A stretch of 5,386 nt of DNA from Desulfobacterales bacterium (lineage in GTDB: Bacteria; Desulfobacterota; DSM-4660; Desulfatiglandales; Desulfatiglandaceae): positions 1 to 5,386 of the forward strand of contig JAIOSR010000491.1 in NCBI GenBank assembly GCA_021107495.1. Reading direction: 5' to 3'. The notes beneath the pieces are model-generated. The model ran no database searches. It had not been told where the DNA came from and saw nothing but the letters and a program-made list of their open reading frames with translations. This document shows positions 1-5,372 of the stretch, piece after piece. The first letter of the stretch is position 1. Every line of letters begins with the position of its first letter. The translations under genes and the position numbers were made by a program.

Positions 1-915
1 CCTTATAAGCTTGAGGGCGGTGTCGCAGTCATAAGGGGCGCCCGCATAGGTGCTTGTCAGGGTGATTTCGGTTCTCCAGAAAAGGTCATTGATTTCAGAC
101 GGCAACATTGCGCCCTCCGCGGCCCCCGCAAAAAAAAGGACAGTGCCTCCTTTTTCCACCGCGTTGAGGGCCATAGGAACAAATCCGTCAAAACAGATAA
201 TAACAAGATCCATGAGGCGACCTGCATTGGCCTTGCGAATGGAATCGAATAGCGTCTCATCCGCTTTCAGCGCGAGATGCGCCCCCATTTCCTTTGCCTT
301 TTTTAAACGAAAAGGGATTGTATCTGCGGCAACCACAAGACCGGCACCCAGGGCGCGGGCCAGGCCCACATGGAGCAGGCCTGAGATTCCGCTTCCAAGG
401 ACAAGCACGGACTGGCCTGGTTTCAGTGTTGCGTTTTTCTGGCCCCTCAAGACACAGGCAAGGGGTTCCATAAAGGAGGCTTCCGGGTAAGAGACGCCGT
501 CGGGAATAAGAAAAACCCCGCGATCCACGTTGATTGCAGGGACCCTGACGTATTCCGCAAAGCCCCCCGGATAAAAGTGGGTACCCTTTAATAAGGTTTC
601 ACATACCGTGTGATGGCCGTTCAGGCAGTAATGACAGGTGTTGCAGGGCACATGATGGGTTGCGGCTACTCTGTCTCCGACGCTGAATTTTTCAACACCT
701 TCTCCAACTTCCACTACTTCGCCCGCCACCTCATGACCCAGGACCAGGGGTACCTTATCCCGGCGGTACCACTCCATCACGTCGCTCCCGCATATCCCGC
801 TGGCGATGACCTTCATGAGCAGCTCACCCGGCCCTATTTCAGGCACAGGCATTTCTTCAACGCGGACGTCAGTGTTGCTGTAATACATCAAAACGCGCAT
901 GGTTTTGTCTGTCAT
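1..915 (-). CDS. Zinc-dependent alcohol/polyol dehydrogenase, MDR family (partial, C-terminus beyond window)
   Basis: The reverse strand reads open for 305 codons from ATG at 915 to the left edge with no stop, so the C-terminal end (roughly 40 residues by the family's usual 340-350) is missing. Seen: an N-terminal GroES-like domain with GICGSD (residues 40-45) and GHE (60-62); a structural-zinc lobe C-x2-C-x2-C-x7-C at Cys91, 94, 97 and 105; and a Rossmann glycine motif GSGISG (174-179) followed by Asp198 at the end of the next strand, which usually means NAD(H) preference. By comparison with sorbitol and threonine dehydrogenases, Cys42, His61, Glu62 and Glu150 (in EPL) should hold the catalytic zinc. 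It likely oxidises a secondary alcohol of a polyol, sugar or sugar phosphate in the cytoplasm; the substrate cannot be told. Met1 is preferred over Met6 because a weak GAG lies upstream of Met1 and nothing precedes Met6. An 8-base homopolymer at 130-137 reads through in frame. The gene follows the LsrF-like aldolase in the same direction after a 278-base gap. I see no convincing promoter of its own. Confidence 0.93.
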   Translation of the reverse strand, partial: MTDKTMRVLMYYSNTDVRVEEMPVPEIGPGELLMKVIASGICGSDVMEWYRRDKVPLVLGHEVAGEVVEVGEGVEKFSVGDRVAATHHVPCNTCHYCLNGHHTVCETLLKGTHFYPGGFAEYVRVPAINVDRGVFLIPDGVSYPEASFMEPLACVLRGQKNATLKPGQSVLVLGSGISGLLHVGLARALGAGLVVAADTIPFRLKKAKEMGAHLALKADETLFDSIRKANAGRLMDLVIICFDGFVPMALNAVEKGGTVLFFAGAAEGAMLPSEINDLFWRTEITLTSTYAGAPYDCDTALKLIR

Positions 916-1015
916 TGGTCACTCGTAATTCATTGTTTGGTTTGGGTTATTTCTACCCCGGATGCTTTTTATGGATAGCTTTAATAGTCTGCGTTTTTTT
1001 AGGCCCTTCGCAAAA

Positions 1016-1123
1016 AATCCCCCTCAATCCCCCTTTAAAAAAGGGGGAGTTAAGAGACTCTTCCCTTTAAAAAGGGGCAATTCAAAAATTCCCCCCTTTT
1101 CTAAAGGGGGGTCAGGGGGGATT
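1016..1123. repeat. C/G-rich palindromic repeat element with terminal inverted repeats and three internal hairpins
   Basis: The 22-base ends (1016-1037 and 1102-1123) are inverted copies matching at 18 of 22 positions. Inside are three hairpins of one pattern, C-run + TTT / AAA + G-run: 1029-1036 with 1040-1047, 1063-1068 with 1071-1076, and 1091-1099 with 1103-1111. A short AAGAG-A-CTCTT inverted repeat lies at 1052-1062. This resembles a non-coding repeat family that I recall as scattered in intergenic DNA of Desulfobacterota and other bacteria; membership is from memory, not a search. The element has no coding capacity and sits between the aldolase and dehydrogenase genes, where it could terminate or attenuate transcription, or act as a miniature mobile element. 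The 71-codon open frame across it (962-1177, plus) is a by-product of repeat sequence. Confidence 0.85.
1083..1111 (-). terminator. Possible intrinsic terminator downstream of the LsrF-like gene
   Basis: On the minus strand, a 9-bp G/C-rich stem (1111-1103 with 1099-1091, 3-base loop) is followed by AATTTTTG. It lies 83 bases after the aldolase stop codon. A second chance to terminate comes at the far end of the repeat, where the outer inverted repeat runs into six Ts on this strand (1017-1012). The T tract after the inner hairpin is interrupted by two As, so strength is uncertain, and the structure may be a mere consequence of the repeat family. If functional, it would limit read-through into the dehydrogenase gene. 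Confidence 0.35.
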
Positions 1124-1193
1124 AAGATCTTTTTCCTTCAGATATCTGTTCGGCGCATTGATGTTGTATCGCAATGAACGGATTAGTAGCCTC

Positions 1194-2090
1194 TCAGCTA
1201 CTCACTTTGTTCTTTAAGTCCTGAAAAAGCTCAAATGCCTCCTTTGGTGTCAGATTATCATGAATAACACCATTCAGCGCCCTCATTATGGCCGTGGGAT
1301 GCGGGTTCTGCCAGACGTTTCTTCCCAGGTTGACTCCTATGGCGCCTTTTTGCATGCCGTCGTAAACGAACTCAAAAACCTCCAATTCGGTCTCGCATTT
1401 GGGCCCGCCGGCAATCACCACCGGAACCGGACACCCTGTGGCCACTTTGTCGAAGTCTTCGCAATAATAGGTCTTTACGATCCTTGCGCCCAATTCGGCT
1501 GCAATGCGGCAGGAAAGGGCCAAAAACCGTGATGTTCTCTTGTCAAGCTCCTTTCCCACGGCGGTTACCGCCATGACCGGAATGCCATAGTCTTCACACT
1601 CGTCAACCAGAAGAGCCAGGTTCTGAAGGGTTTCCTTTTCATAATCACTGCCCACAAAAATGGAGATGCCGACCGCCGCCACATTGAGGCGGATCATTTC
1701 CTCAACAGAGGTCGTAATTACCTCATTGGCCAGATCCTTTCCAACCACGCTGGTAGCCCCTGACACCCTCAAAATAATAGGGGTTTTTAGCTTCGGATCA
1801 ATGGATGCCCGAAGGACTCCCCTGGTGACGAAAAGGCCGTCCGCATAGGGGAGCAGTTCCCGGACAGTGTCCTGGGGTCTTTCAAGACAGCGGGTGGGGC
1901 CCTGGAAATAACCATGATCTATGGGCAAAAACTGACAGTGTCCGTCCGGCTTTATGACCCGGGAAAGGCGGTTTTTCATGCCCCAGCCAATGTTATCCGC
2001 CCCTTTTATCCATCCTGTCTCGGCCCCTGCCTCTTCAGGTGGCATCTCACTTGTGTCCCGTGCTTCCAGCAGTTTGTCCGCGTCTGCCAT
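1194..2090 (-). CDS. lsrF: LsrF-like class I aldolase-fold thiolase (3-hydroxy-5-phosphonooxypentane-2,4-dione thiolase family)
   Basis: This complete 298-residue protein is very similar, as I recall that sequence, to E. coli LsrF (291 residues), which moves an acetyl group from phosphorylated autoinducer-2 product to CoA. Shared stretches include WGMKNRLSR (36-44), DHGYFQGPT (58-66), TRGVLR (89-94), VGSDYE (146-151), MAVTAVGK (173-180) and AGG (227-229). IVKTYY (204-209) carries Lys206, which aligns with the LsrF Schiff-base Lys203. GRNVWQ (256-261) is the usual phosphate-binding end of this TIM barrel. The family also includes fructose-bisphosphate aldolase class I (FbaB) and ADH synthase, but the LsrF-specific stretches favour LsrF. 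No other lsr genes (transporter, LsrK, LsrG, LsrR) are visible, so the true substrate may be another sugar phosphate processed with the dehydrogenase downstream. The ATG at 2090 follows GGGAGG eight bases upstream. Cytoplasmic. Confidence 0.93.
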   Translation of the reverse strand: MADADKLLEARDTSEMPPEEAGAETGWIKGADNIGWGMKNRLSRVIKPDGHCQFLPIDHGYFQGPTRCLERPQDTVRELLPYADGLFVTRGVLRASIDPKLKTPIILRVSGATSVVGKDLANEVITTSVEEMIRLNVAAVGISIFVGSDYEKETLQNLALLVDECEDYGIPVMAVTAVGKELDKRTSRFLALSCRIAAELGARIVKTYYCEDFDKVATGCPVPVVIAGGPKCETELEVFEFVYDGMQKGAIGVNLGRNVWQNPHPTAIMRALNGVIHDNLTPKEAFELFQDLKNKVSS

Positions 2091-2098
2091 ATGTCTTT

Positions 2099-2104
2099 CC
2101 TCCC
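2099..2104 (-). promoter_or_regulatory. Strong ribosome binding site for the LsrF-like gene
   Basis: The minus strand reads GGGAGG, ending eight bases before ATG at 2090. This near-perfect Shine-Dalgarno match fixes the start codon. Confidence 0.8.
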
Positions 2105-2188
2105 TTATCCGAGTCTTTACAAAACCCTATCTTTGCAATGATCTCGCATTAGTACCCGGTTTTTTTAAATTGTTGAAATATTACTATT

Positions 2189-2218
2189 ATTGTTAAGCCA
2201 ACAGCCCCATGTTGTCAA
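2189..2218 (-). promoter_or_regulatory. Candidate sigma70 promoter for the LsrF-like gene
   Basis: On the minus strand a perfect TTGACA (2218-2213) is followed 18 bases later by AACAAT (2194-2189; 4 of 6 to TATAAT). TAACAA at a spacing of 17 is the alternative -10. The predicted leader is about 90 nucleotides. The -35 lies 23 bases from the -35 of a candidate plus-strand promoter, giving a back-to-back arrangement. Judged by eye only. Confidence 0.45.
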
Positions 2219-2241
2219 GCCGCCATCCATAAAAATTCTTG

Positions 2242-2271
2242 GTGACAAATCCTTGAACTCTTTTATATATT
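2242..2271 (+). promoter_or_regulatory. Candidate sigma70 promoter for the DUF1285 gene
   Basis: GTGACA (2242-2247, 5 of 6 to TTGACA), an 18-base spacer, then TATATT (2266-2271, 5 of 6 to TATAAT). Transcription would begin near 2278, leaving about 38 bases before a possible upstream ORF at 2316 and about 129 bases before the DUF1285 start. Nothing else is recognisable in the 316-base gap 2091-2406 apart from the opposing promoter, the TGTT repeats and the small ORF. Confidence 0.45.
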
Positions 2272-2315
2272 GGACATGCGGGTTTTTCATGAAACGTTGA
2301 GGGAAGGTGTCTAAT

Positions 2316-2414
2316 ATGCCTGAATTTGCTTATTCCAATTTCACTCGTTGTTTCAGAAGGCTAATAATGATATGGAAAAGGCCTTTTCAGAGGAGAAGAA
2401 AAGGGAATGAATAG
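2316..2414 (+). other. Possible small upstream (leader) ORF, 32 codons, overlapping the DUF1285 start
   Basis: ATG at 2316 is preceded by GGGAAGG ending eight bases upstream, a better-placed Shine-Dalgarno than that of the gene it precedes. The frame runs 32 codons to TAG at 2412-2414, overlapping the DUF1285 ATG (2407) by eight bases in another frame. The peptide is strongly basic toward its C-terminus (KRPFQRRRKGNE) with a short hydrophobic stretch (LIMIW) before it. This is the layout of a translationally coupled leader, but a frame this short can arise by chance and I recognise no homologue. Confidence 0.25.
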
Positions 2415-2874
2415 AGAAAAAACTGACGATTTACCGCCATGCATGATCTTTATTGACAAAGAAGGGCGCTGGTACCATAAGGGTGCCGAGATGATCCGCC
2501 GGGATTTTGTCCAGCTTTTTTACAAGAATATGGAGTTAGATTCCGAGGGCCGCTACGTAATCAACTGGAATGGTGAGCGCTTCCGGGTGGACGTGGAGGA
2601 TACGGCCTTTGTTGTTCGAAGGGTTGTGTATGAGGATGGGGAGCGAACCGGGAATGCCCGGTTTGTTTTGAGCTTGAGTGATGACACGGAAGAGGATTTG
2701 ATGCCGGATACCCTTTGTGTGGGCAAGGACAATGTTCTTTACTGTAGAGTGAAGAACCGTATGTTTCCCGCCCGTTTTAACCGGGCCGCCTATTACCAGT
2801 TAGCAGAGCATATTGAAGAAGAAAACGTGTCCTGTTATTTGCCCCTGAATGGAAATAAGTACAATATCATATGA
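2407..2874 (+). CDS. DUF1285 domain protein (PF06938), function unknown
   Basis: A complete 155-residue protein. The N-terminal half carries the features I associate with DUF1285: IDKEGRWYHKGAEMIRRDFVQ (residues 16-36), then ELDSEGRYVINW (43-54) and the hydrophobic-acidic VDVEDTAFVV (61-70). The second half has a short acidic stretch (SDDTEEDL, 91-98) and ends around a tyrosine-rich helix (128-135). There is no signal peptide or membrane segment, so it is probably cytoplasmic. The family's biochemical role is unknown to me; a part in signalling has been suggested for it, without a defined activity. The start is supported by AGAGGAG at 2389-2395, 11 bases upstream, rather far, and AAGGGA directly abuts the ATG. 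It is transcribed divergently from the LsrF-like gene and converges on the PpiD-like gene; neither placement points to a role. No canonical terminator follows, only the composite inverted repeat at 2897-2969. Confidence 0.88.
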   Translation: MNREKTDDLPPCMIFIDKEGRWYHKGAEMIRRDFVQLFYKNMELDSEGRYVINWNGERFRVDVEDTAFVVRRVVYEDGERTGNARFVLSLSDDTEEDLMPDTLCVGKDNVLYCRVKNRMFPARFNRAAYYQLAEHIEEENVSCYLPLNGNKYNII

Positions 2875-2896
2875 TTTCCACAACAAATTTGACTAC

Positions 2897-2969
2897 CTCG
2901 TAAAAAGTCGTTCCGCGCCCCCCACCCTCCCGCTGTGCGGGATTGATGGATCTTTTACGAGTCCATCAA
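2897..2969. repeat. Composite nested inverted-repeat element after the DUF1285 gene
   Basis: CTCGTAAAAAG (2897-2907) is inverted as CTTTTACGAG (2952-2961). Between them is a CCCGC-TGT-GCGGG hairpin (2929-2941). Overlapping the right arm is a second hairpin, TTGATGGA / TCCATCAA (2943-2950 and 2962-2969), whose 11-base loop contains the right arm itself, so the two structures are mutually exclusive. The CTCGTAAAAAG/TCCATCAA combination resembles an intergenic repeat I recall from Desulfobacterota. No T tract follows on either strand, so it is not a typical intrinsic terminator. It occupies part of the 303-base gene-free gap 2875-3177. Confidence 0.7.
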
Positions 2970-3006
2970 AATGGATCATCTCCAAATTAGTTGATCGATG
3001 ATAAGG

Positions 3007-3038
3007 ATTCAAGGAGTCCAGGGGTCAAGGGGTCGAGT
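3007..3038. repeat. Four degenerate tandem 8-mers (consensus near RGTCAAGG)
   Basis: Successive octamers read ATTCAAGG, AGTCCAGG, GGTCAAGG and GGTCGAGT. A related stretch on the opposite strand (3118-3138) reads AAGGATTC-TAGG-GTTCAAG, forming an imperfect inverted partner to 3003-3029. Together they bracket a roughly 90-base AT-rich spacer in which I see nothing else. This looks like a degenerate intergenic repeat; no function is evident. Confidence 0.6.
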
Positions 3039-3143
3039 GAAAGACTTAATAATTACGATAATATGTGTGAAGCTTGGCCTATAATTTAAGTGATCACAGA
3101 GTCGCGACAGGGCGGGTCTTGAACCCTAGAATCCTTGGCCCCT

Positions 3144-3165
3144 TTCTCCCAATTAATTGGGAGAA
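3144..3165. repeat. Perfect 22-bp palindrome just downstream of the PpiD-like gene
   Basis: The 11-base arms beginning TTCTCCCAATT are perfectly self-complementary, able to form a 9-bp stem with a TTAA loop. On the minus strand it begins 13 bases after the TAA of the PpiD-like gene (3178-3180), a usual terminator place, yet what follows is AAGGGG rather than a T run. It may be a weak or factor-assisted terminator or RNA 3'-end stabiliser, or a dimeric protein site. Confidence 0.65.
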
Positions 3166-3177
3166 GAACCATCAAGA

Positions 3178-5079
3178 TTAACGCTCTGTCACAGACGTAA
3201 CAATCTCTACCTCTGCATTCTTTCTGAGGTCCAGAAGCCAGTTTTCAAAGGCTGTTTTGTGCTTTACCTGCATCAGCGACATGCGGTACTTCTCTTTTTC
3301 CTTTAGATACTCGGTCTCATCGATCCCCTTATATGCCTCCCATGTGATAACGTAAGCGCCGAGGTCATTTTCAAAGATCGTATCCGGATATTTTTTGTCC
3401 TGACTCAAGCCAAAGACGGCCTCCTGAAGGCCCTGAACATTTCCCAATTTGGGCACAGGTTCCCTGCGTGAAAAAAAATCTGTCTTCTCGGTCTCTTTTT
3501 TCTTCTGCTTTGCAAGTTCATTCCAGGACTTTCCTTTATCCAACTCTGCCAGAAAGTTTTCAGCGGCAGCCCTTGCTTTTTTGGCCGCAAGATCCACGAT
3601 AAGGGTCTCCTTGACTTTCGTGGCTACTTCATCCAGTTCAGGCACGTAAGAGGCTTTCCGGTCTAAGACCTGAAACAGGTAAAACTTGCCTTCCAATTCA
3701 ACCAACTCGCTTGTCTCTTTTCCTTCCAAGGCAAAGATGGACTGGCGCAGGGTGTCGGTTCCTCCAATGCCTTCTATGGCCTCAGTCTGGGAAAAATACC
3801 CGGTATCTTGAACCTTGAGGTTATGTTCTGCCGCATACTTTGAAAGGTCTGCTTCATAGGGCATCTGGTCGATCAGGGTAAGCCCTTTTTCGTGTGCAAG
3901 CTCCGTGCTGGCATTTGTGATAAGGCCCTCGGCGATCTGGTCGCGAACCTCCTCAAGCGGTTTTGCCCTTTCCTCTTTGATGTCGTCCACCTTGATGATG
4001 TGATACCCGAAGCGGGTTCGTACAAGGTCGCTTATCTCCCCTTTTTTCAATTTAAAGGCTGCATCCTCAAAGTTTTTGTCCATCTGGCCCGCCTGGAAAT
4101 AACCTAAGTCTCCACCCTTGGTTTTTGTCGGGCCTTCAGAATATTTTCCGGCCAGCCCCGCAAAATCCTTGCCCTTTTGCGCTTCTTCCAGGACTCCCTT
4201 GGCAATGTTTCTGACCTCTTTCTCCTTTTCCTCGGTGGCATCCTCACTCAATTTGAAAAGGATATGCCTGGCTTTCACCTTATGGGGCTCTTTGAAGGTG
4301 TCCATGCGATATTCATAATCACCTTCGATCTCCTTGTCCTCGATCTTTACCTGTTCCCTGAATGCCTTTGGATCGAGTTCAAGCCAGGCGATTTTGATTT
4401 TTTCCGGAACCCTGTAGCTTTCCCTGCTTTTTTTAAAAAACTCTTCCATGGAGGCCTGGTCCGGTCTGATTGATTTTTTATAAATATCCGGCTTGAATTG
4501 GACAAAGCTGATTTTTACCTTCTCATTGGCAAAAGTGTAATGCTCCAGGACTTCCCGGTCCGTCACCTCCATAAAGGAGAACAAAAACTGTTTTATCTTT
4601 CCGTCCAGCAGTTGGTTCCCCATACTGGCTTCAAAATCTTCCGGTTTCATGCGATTATTGCTCAAAAGGGCCTGATAACGGCCCATATGAAACTGGCCGT
4701 TTACCTGAAATGCCGGGTAATCCATTATGGCCTTCTGAACCTCGCTCTCAGTGACATCCAACCCCAACTTTTTGGCTTCCTTGCTGATAAGTTTCTTGTT
4801 GATAAGGTTCTCAAGTGCCCTGTTTTTCAGATCAAACACCTTTATCAGGTTGTCGTTCCATATCTGTTTATATTGTCTTCGGAGTCCCTCGAGAAGATCA
4901 TGGTATTCCTTTTGATACTCAATACCGCTTATAACCTCCCCATTGACATAGGCGATTTTTAATCCCTGTCTGGCGGTGAAGGAATAACCAAAATAAAAGA
5001 TGAAGACTATGGCAATTATGCCGATTAGGAATTTTATCAGCCAGGACTTGGCCTGTTTTCTCATTATGCTCAGCAACAT
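3178..5079 (-). CDS. ppiD: PpiD-like periplasmic chaperone / peptidyl-prolyl cis-trans isomerase with SurA N-terminal domain
   Basis: A 633-residue protein, close to E. coli PpiD (623). A short basic N-terminus (MRKQAKSWLIK) precedes one membrane helix (about 13-33), anchoring it in the inner membrane with the bulk in the periplasm. Residues about 40-180 form a SurA-like N-terminal chaperone domain; about 265-367 are a parvulin domain with ARHIL (His272), GGDLGYF (322-328), Met333, Phe337, Phe342 and GYHII (His360). Unlike E. coli PpiD, as I recall it, both signature histidines are kept, so isomerase activity is plausible. Two more stretches (425-475 and 533-585) echo the C-terminal half of the parvulin fold but lack those histidines. 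The role is folding of newly exported proteins near the translocon. Met1 at 5079 is chosen over Met6 because AGGGGG lies nine bases upstream. It stands alone: no same-strand partner is visible, and it converges with the DUF1285 gene. A SurA-type label is the alternative, but the membrane anchor and length favour PpiD. Confidence 0.92.
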   Translation of the reverse strand: MLLSIMRKQAKSWLIKFLIGIIAIVFIFYFGYSFTARQGLKIAYVNGEVISGIEYQKEYHDLLEGLRRQYKQIWNDNLIKVFDLKNRALENLINKKLISKEAKKLGLDVTESEVQKAIMDYPAFQVNGQFHMGRYQALLSNNRMKPEDFEASMGNQLLDGKIKQFLFSFMEVTDREVLEHYTFANEKVKISFVQFKPDIYKKSIRPDQASMEEFFKKSRESYRVPEKIKIAWLELDPKAFREQVKIEDKEIEGDYEYRMDTFKEPHKVKARHILFKLSEDATEEKEKEVRNIAKGVLEEAQKGKDFAGLAGKYSEGPTKTKGGDLGYFQAGQMDKNFEDAAFKLKKGEISDLVRTRFGYHIIKVDDIKEERAKPLEEVRDQIAEGLITNASTELAHEKGLTLIDQMPYEADLSKYAAEHNLKVQDTGYFSQTEAIEGIGGTDTLRQSIFALEGKETSELVELEGKFYLFQVLDRKASYVPELDEVATKVKETLIVDLAAKKARAAAENFLAELDKGKSWNELAKQKKKETEKTDFFSRREPVPKLGNVQGLQEAVFGLSQDKKYPDTIFENDLGAYVITWEAYKGIDETEYLKEKEKYRMSLMQVKHKTAFENWLLDLRKNAEVEIVTSVTER

Positions 5080-5088
5080 TAAGTGTTT

Positions 5089-5094
5089 CCCCCT
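5089..5094 (-). promoter_or_regulatory. Ribosome binding site deciding the PpiD-like start
   Basis: The minus strand reads AGGGGG, ending nine bases before ATG at 5079. The in-frame ATG five codons later has no comparable site, so the upstream start is preferred. I see no clear -10/-35 pair upstream of it in 5095-5220. Confidence 0.6.
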
Positions 5095-5224
5095 GTGAAC
5101 ACTACCCTCATGAACACCTTTTCCTGGATCTCCAAAAAAGGGATCATCCGGATAATGAGTACCGCAAAGCTATTCAAATATGAATTTGTCATATGGGAAG
5201 GTTGAAGCGGTCTTTTCTTCAATT

Positions 5225-5262
5225 CCGAGCTTCTCGGCGTGTCGAAGATCCCGCTACGCGGG
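5225..5262. repeat. Pair of adjacent short hairpins
   Basis: CCGAG-CTT-CTCGG (5225-5237) is followed 12 bases later by CCCGC-TAC-GCGGG (5250-5262). The second hairpin has the same stem as that at 2929-2941, with a different three-base loop, pointing to a shared repeat family. A short CTTC/GAAG pair (5217-5220 and 5244-5247) encloses the first hairpin. Confidence 0.6.
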
Positions 5263-5266
5263 GGTA

Positions 5267-5372
5267 ATTTCAGGCAGTTATGGGCGGGTGATGCCTCCCC
5301 CCTCCGCTGTTCTCCTCCGTTCCTTCGGAGCGTCGGAGCCAGGGGGTCCCCCATCCCATAACAACCTGAAAT
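5267..5372. repeat. Inverted-repeat element, 18-base arms
   Basis: The arm at 5267-5284 (ATTTCAGG-CA-GTTATGGG) matches the inverted arm at 5355-5372 at 16 of 18 positions. The interior is G/C-rich with repeated CTCCG/CGGAG words, including a hairpin CTCCG-TTCCTT-CGGAG. A 10-bp palindrome, GAAGGCCTTC, follows at 5376-5385. The gap 5080-5386 holds these repeats and the PpiD-like leader but no convincing gene. The element may continue beyond the window. Confidence 0.6.

Noticed and set aside
130..137. Homopolymer of eight bases as a possible frameshift in the dehydrogenase
   Set aside because: The frame reads cleanly through it to the window edge with family-like sequence on both sides, so no frameshift is needed.
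50..490. 146-codon plus-strand open frame
   Set aside because: It lies antisense to the dehydrogenase, whose zinc and Rossmann motifs are continuous on the other strand; composition (Arg/Pro/Ser-rich) is typical of a shadow.
610..978. 122-codon plus-strand open frame with many His and Tyr residues
   Set aside because: It is antisense to the zinc-binding half of the dehydrogenase; the His richness mirrors codons of that gene.
1016..1123. CRISPR-like array
   Set aside because: The repeated units are palindromic hairpins of differing lengths without uniform spacers, and no cas gene is present.
962..1177. 71-codon plus-strand open frame with PPQSPFKKGG / PPFSKGGSGG repeats
   Set aside because: The peptide is a direct translation of the C/G-rich repeat element, a well-known false ORF type, with no ribosome site.
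4498..4962. 154-codon plus-strand open frame
   Set aside because: It is wholly antisense to the SurA-like domain of the PpiD-like gene and has no recognisable features.
5172..5185. ATTCA-AATA-TGAAT inverted repeat as an operator or promoter for the PpiD-like gene
   Set aside because: The arms are only five bases and AT-rich, and no acceptable -35/-10 pair lies around it.
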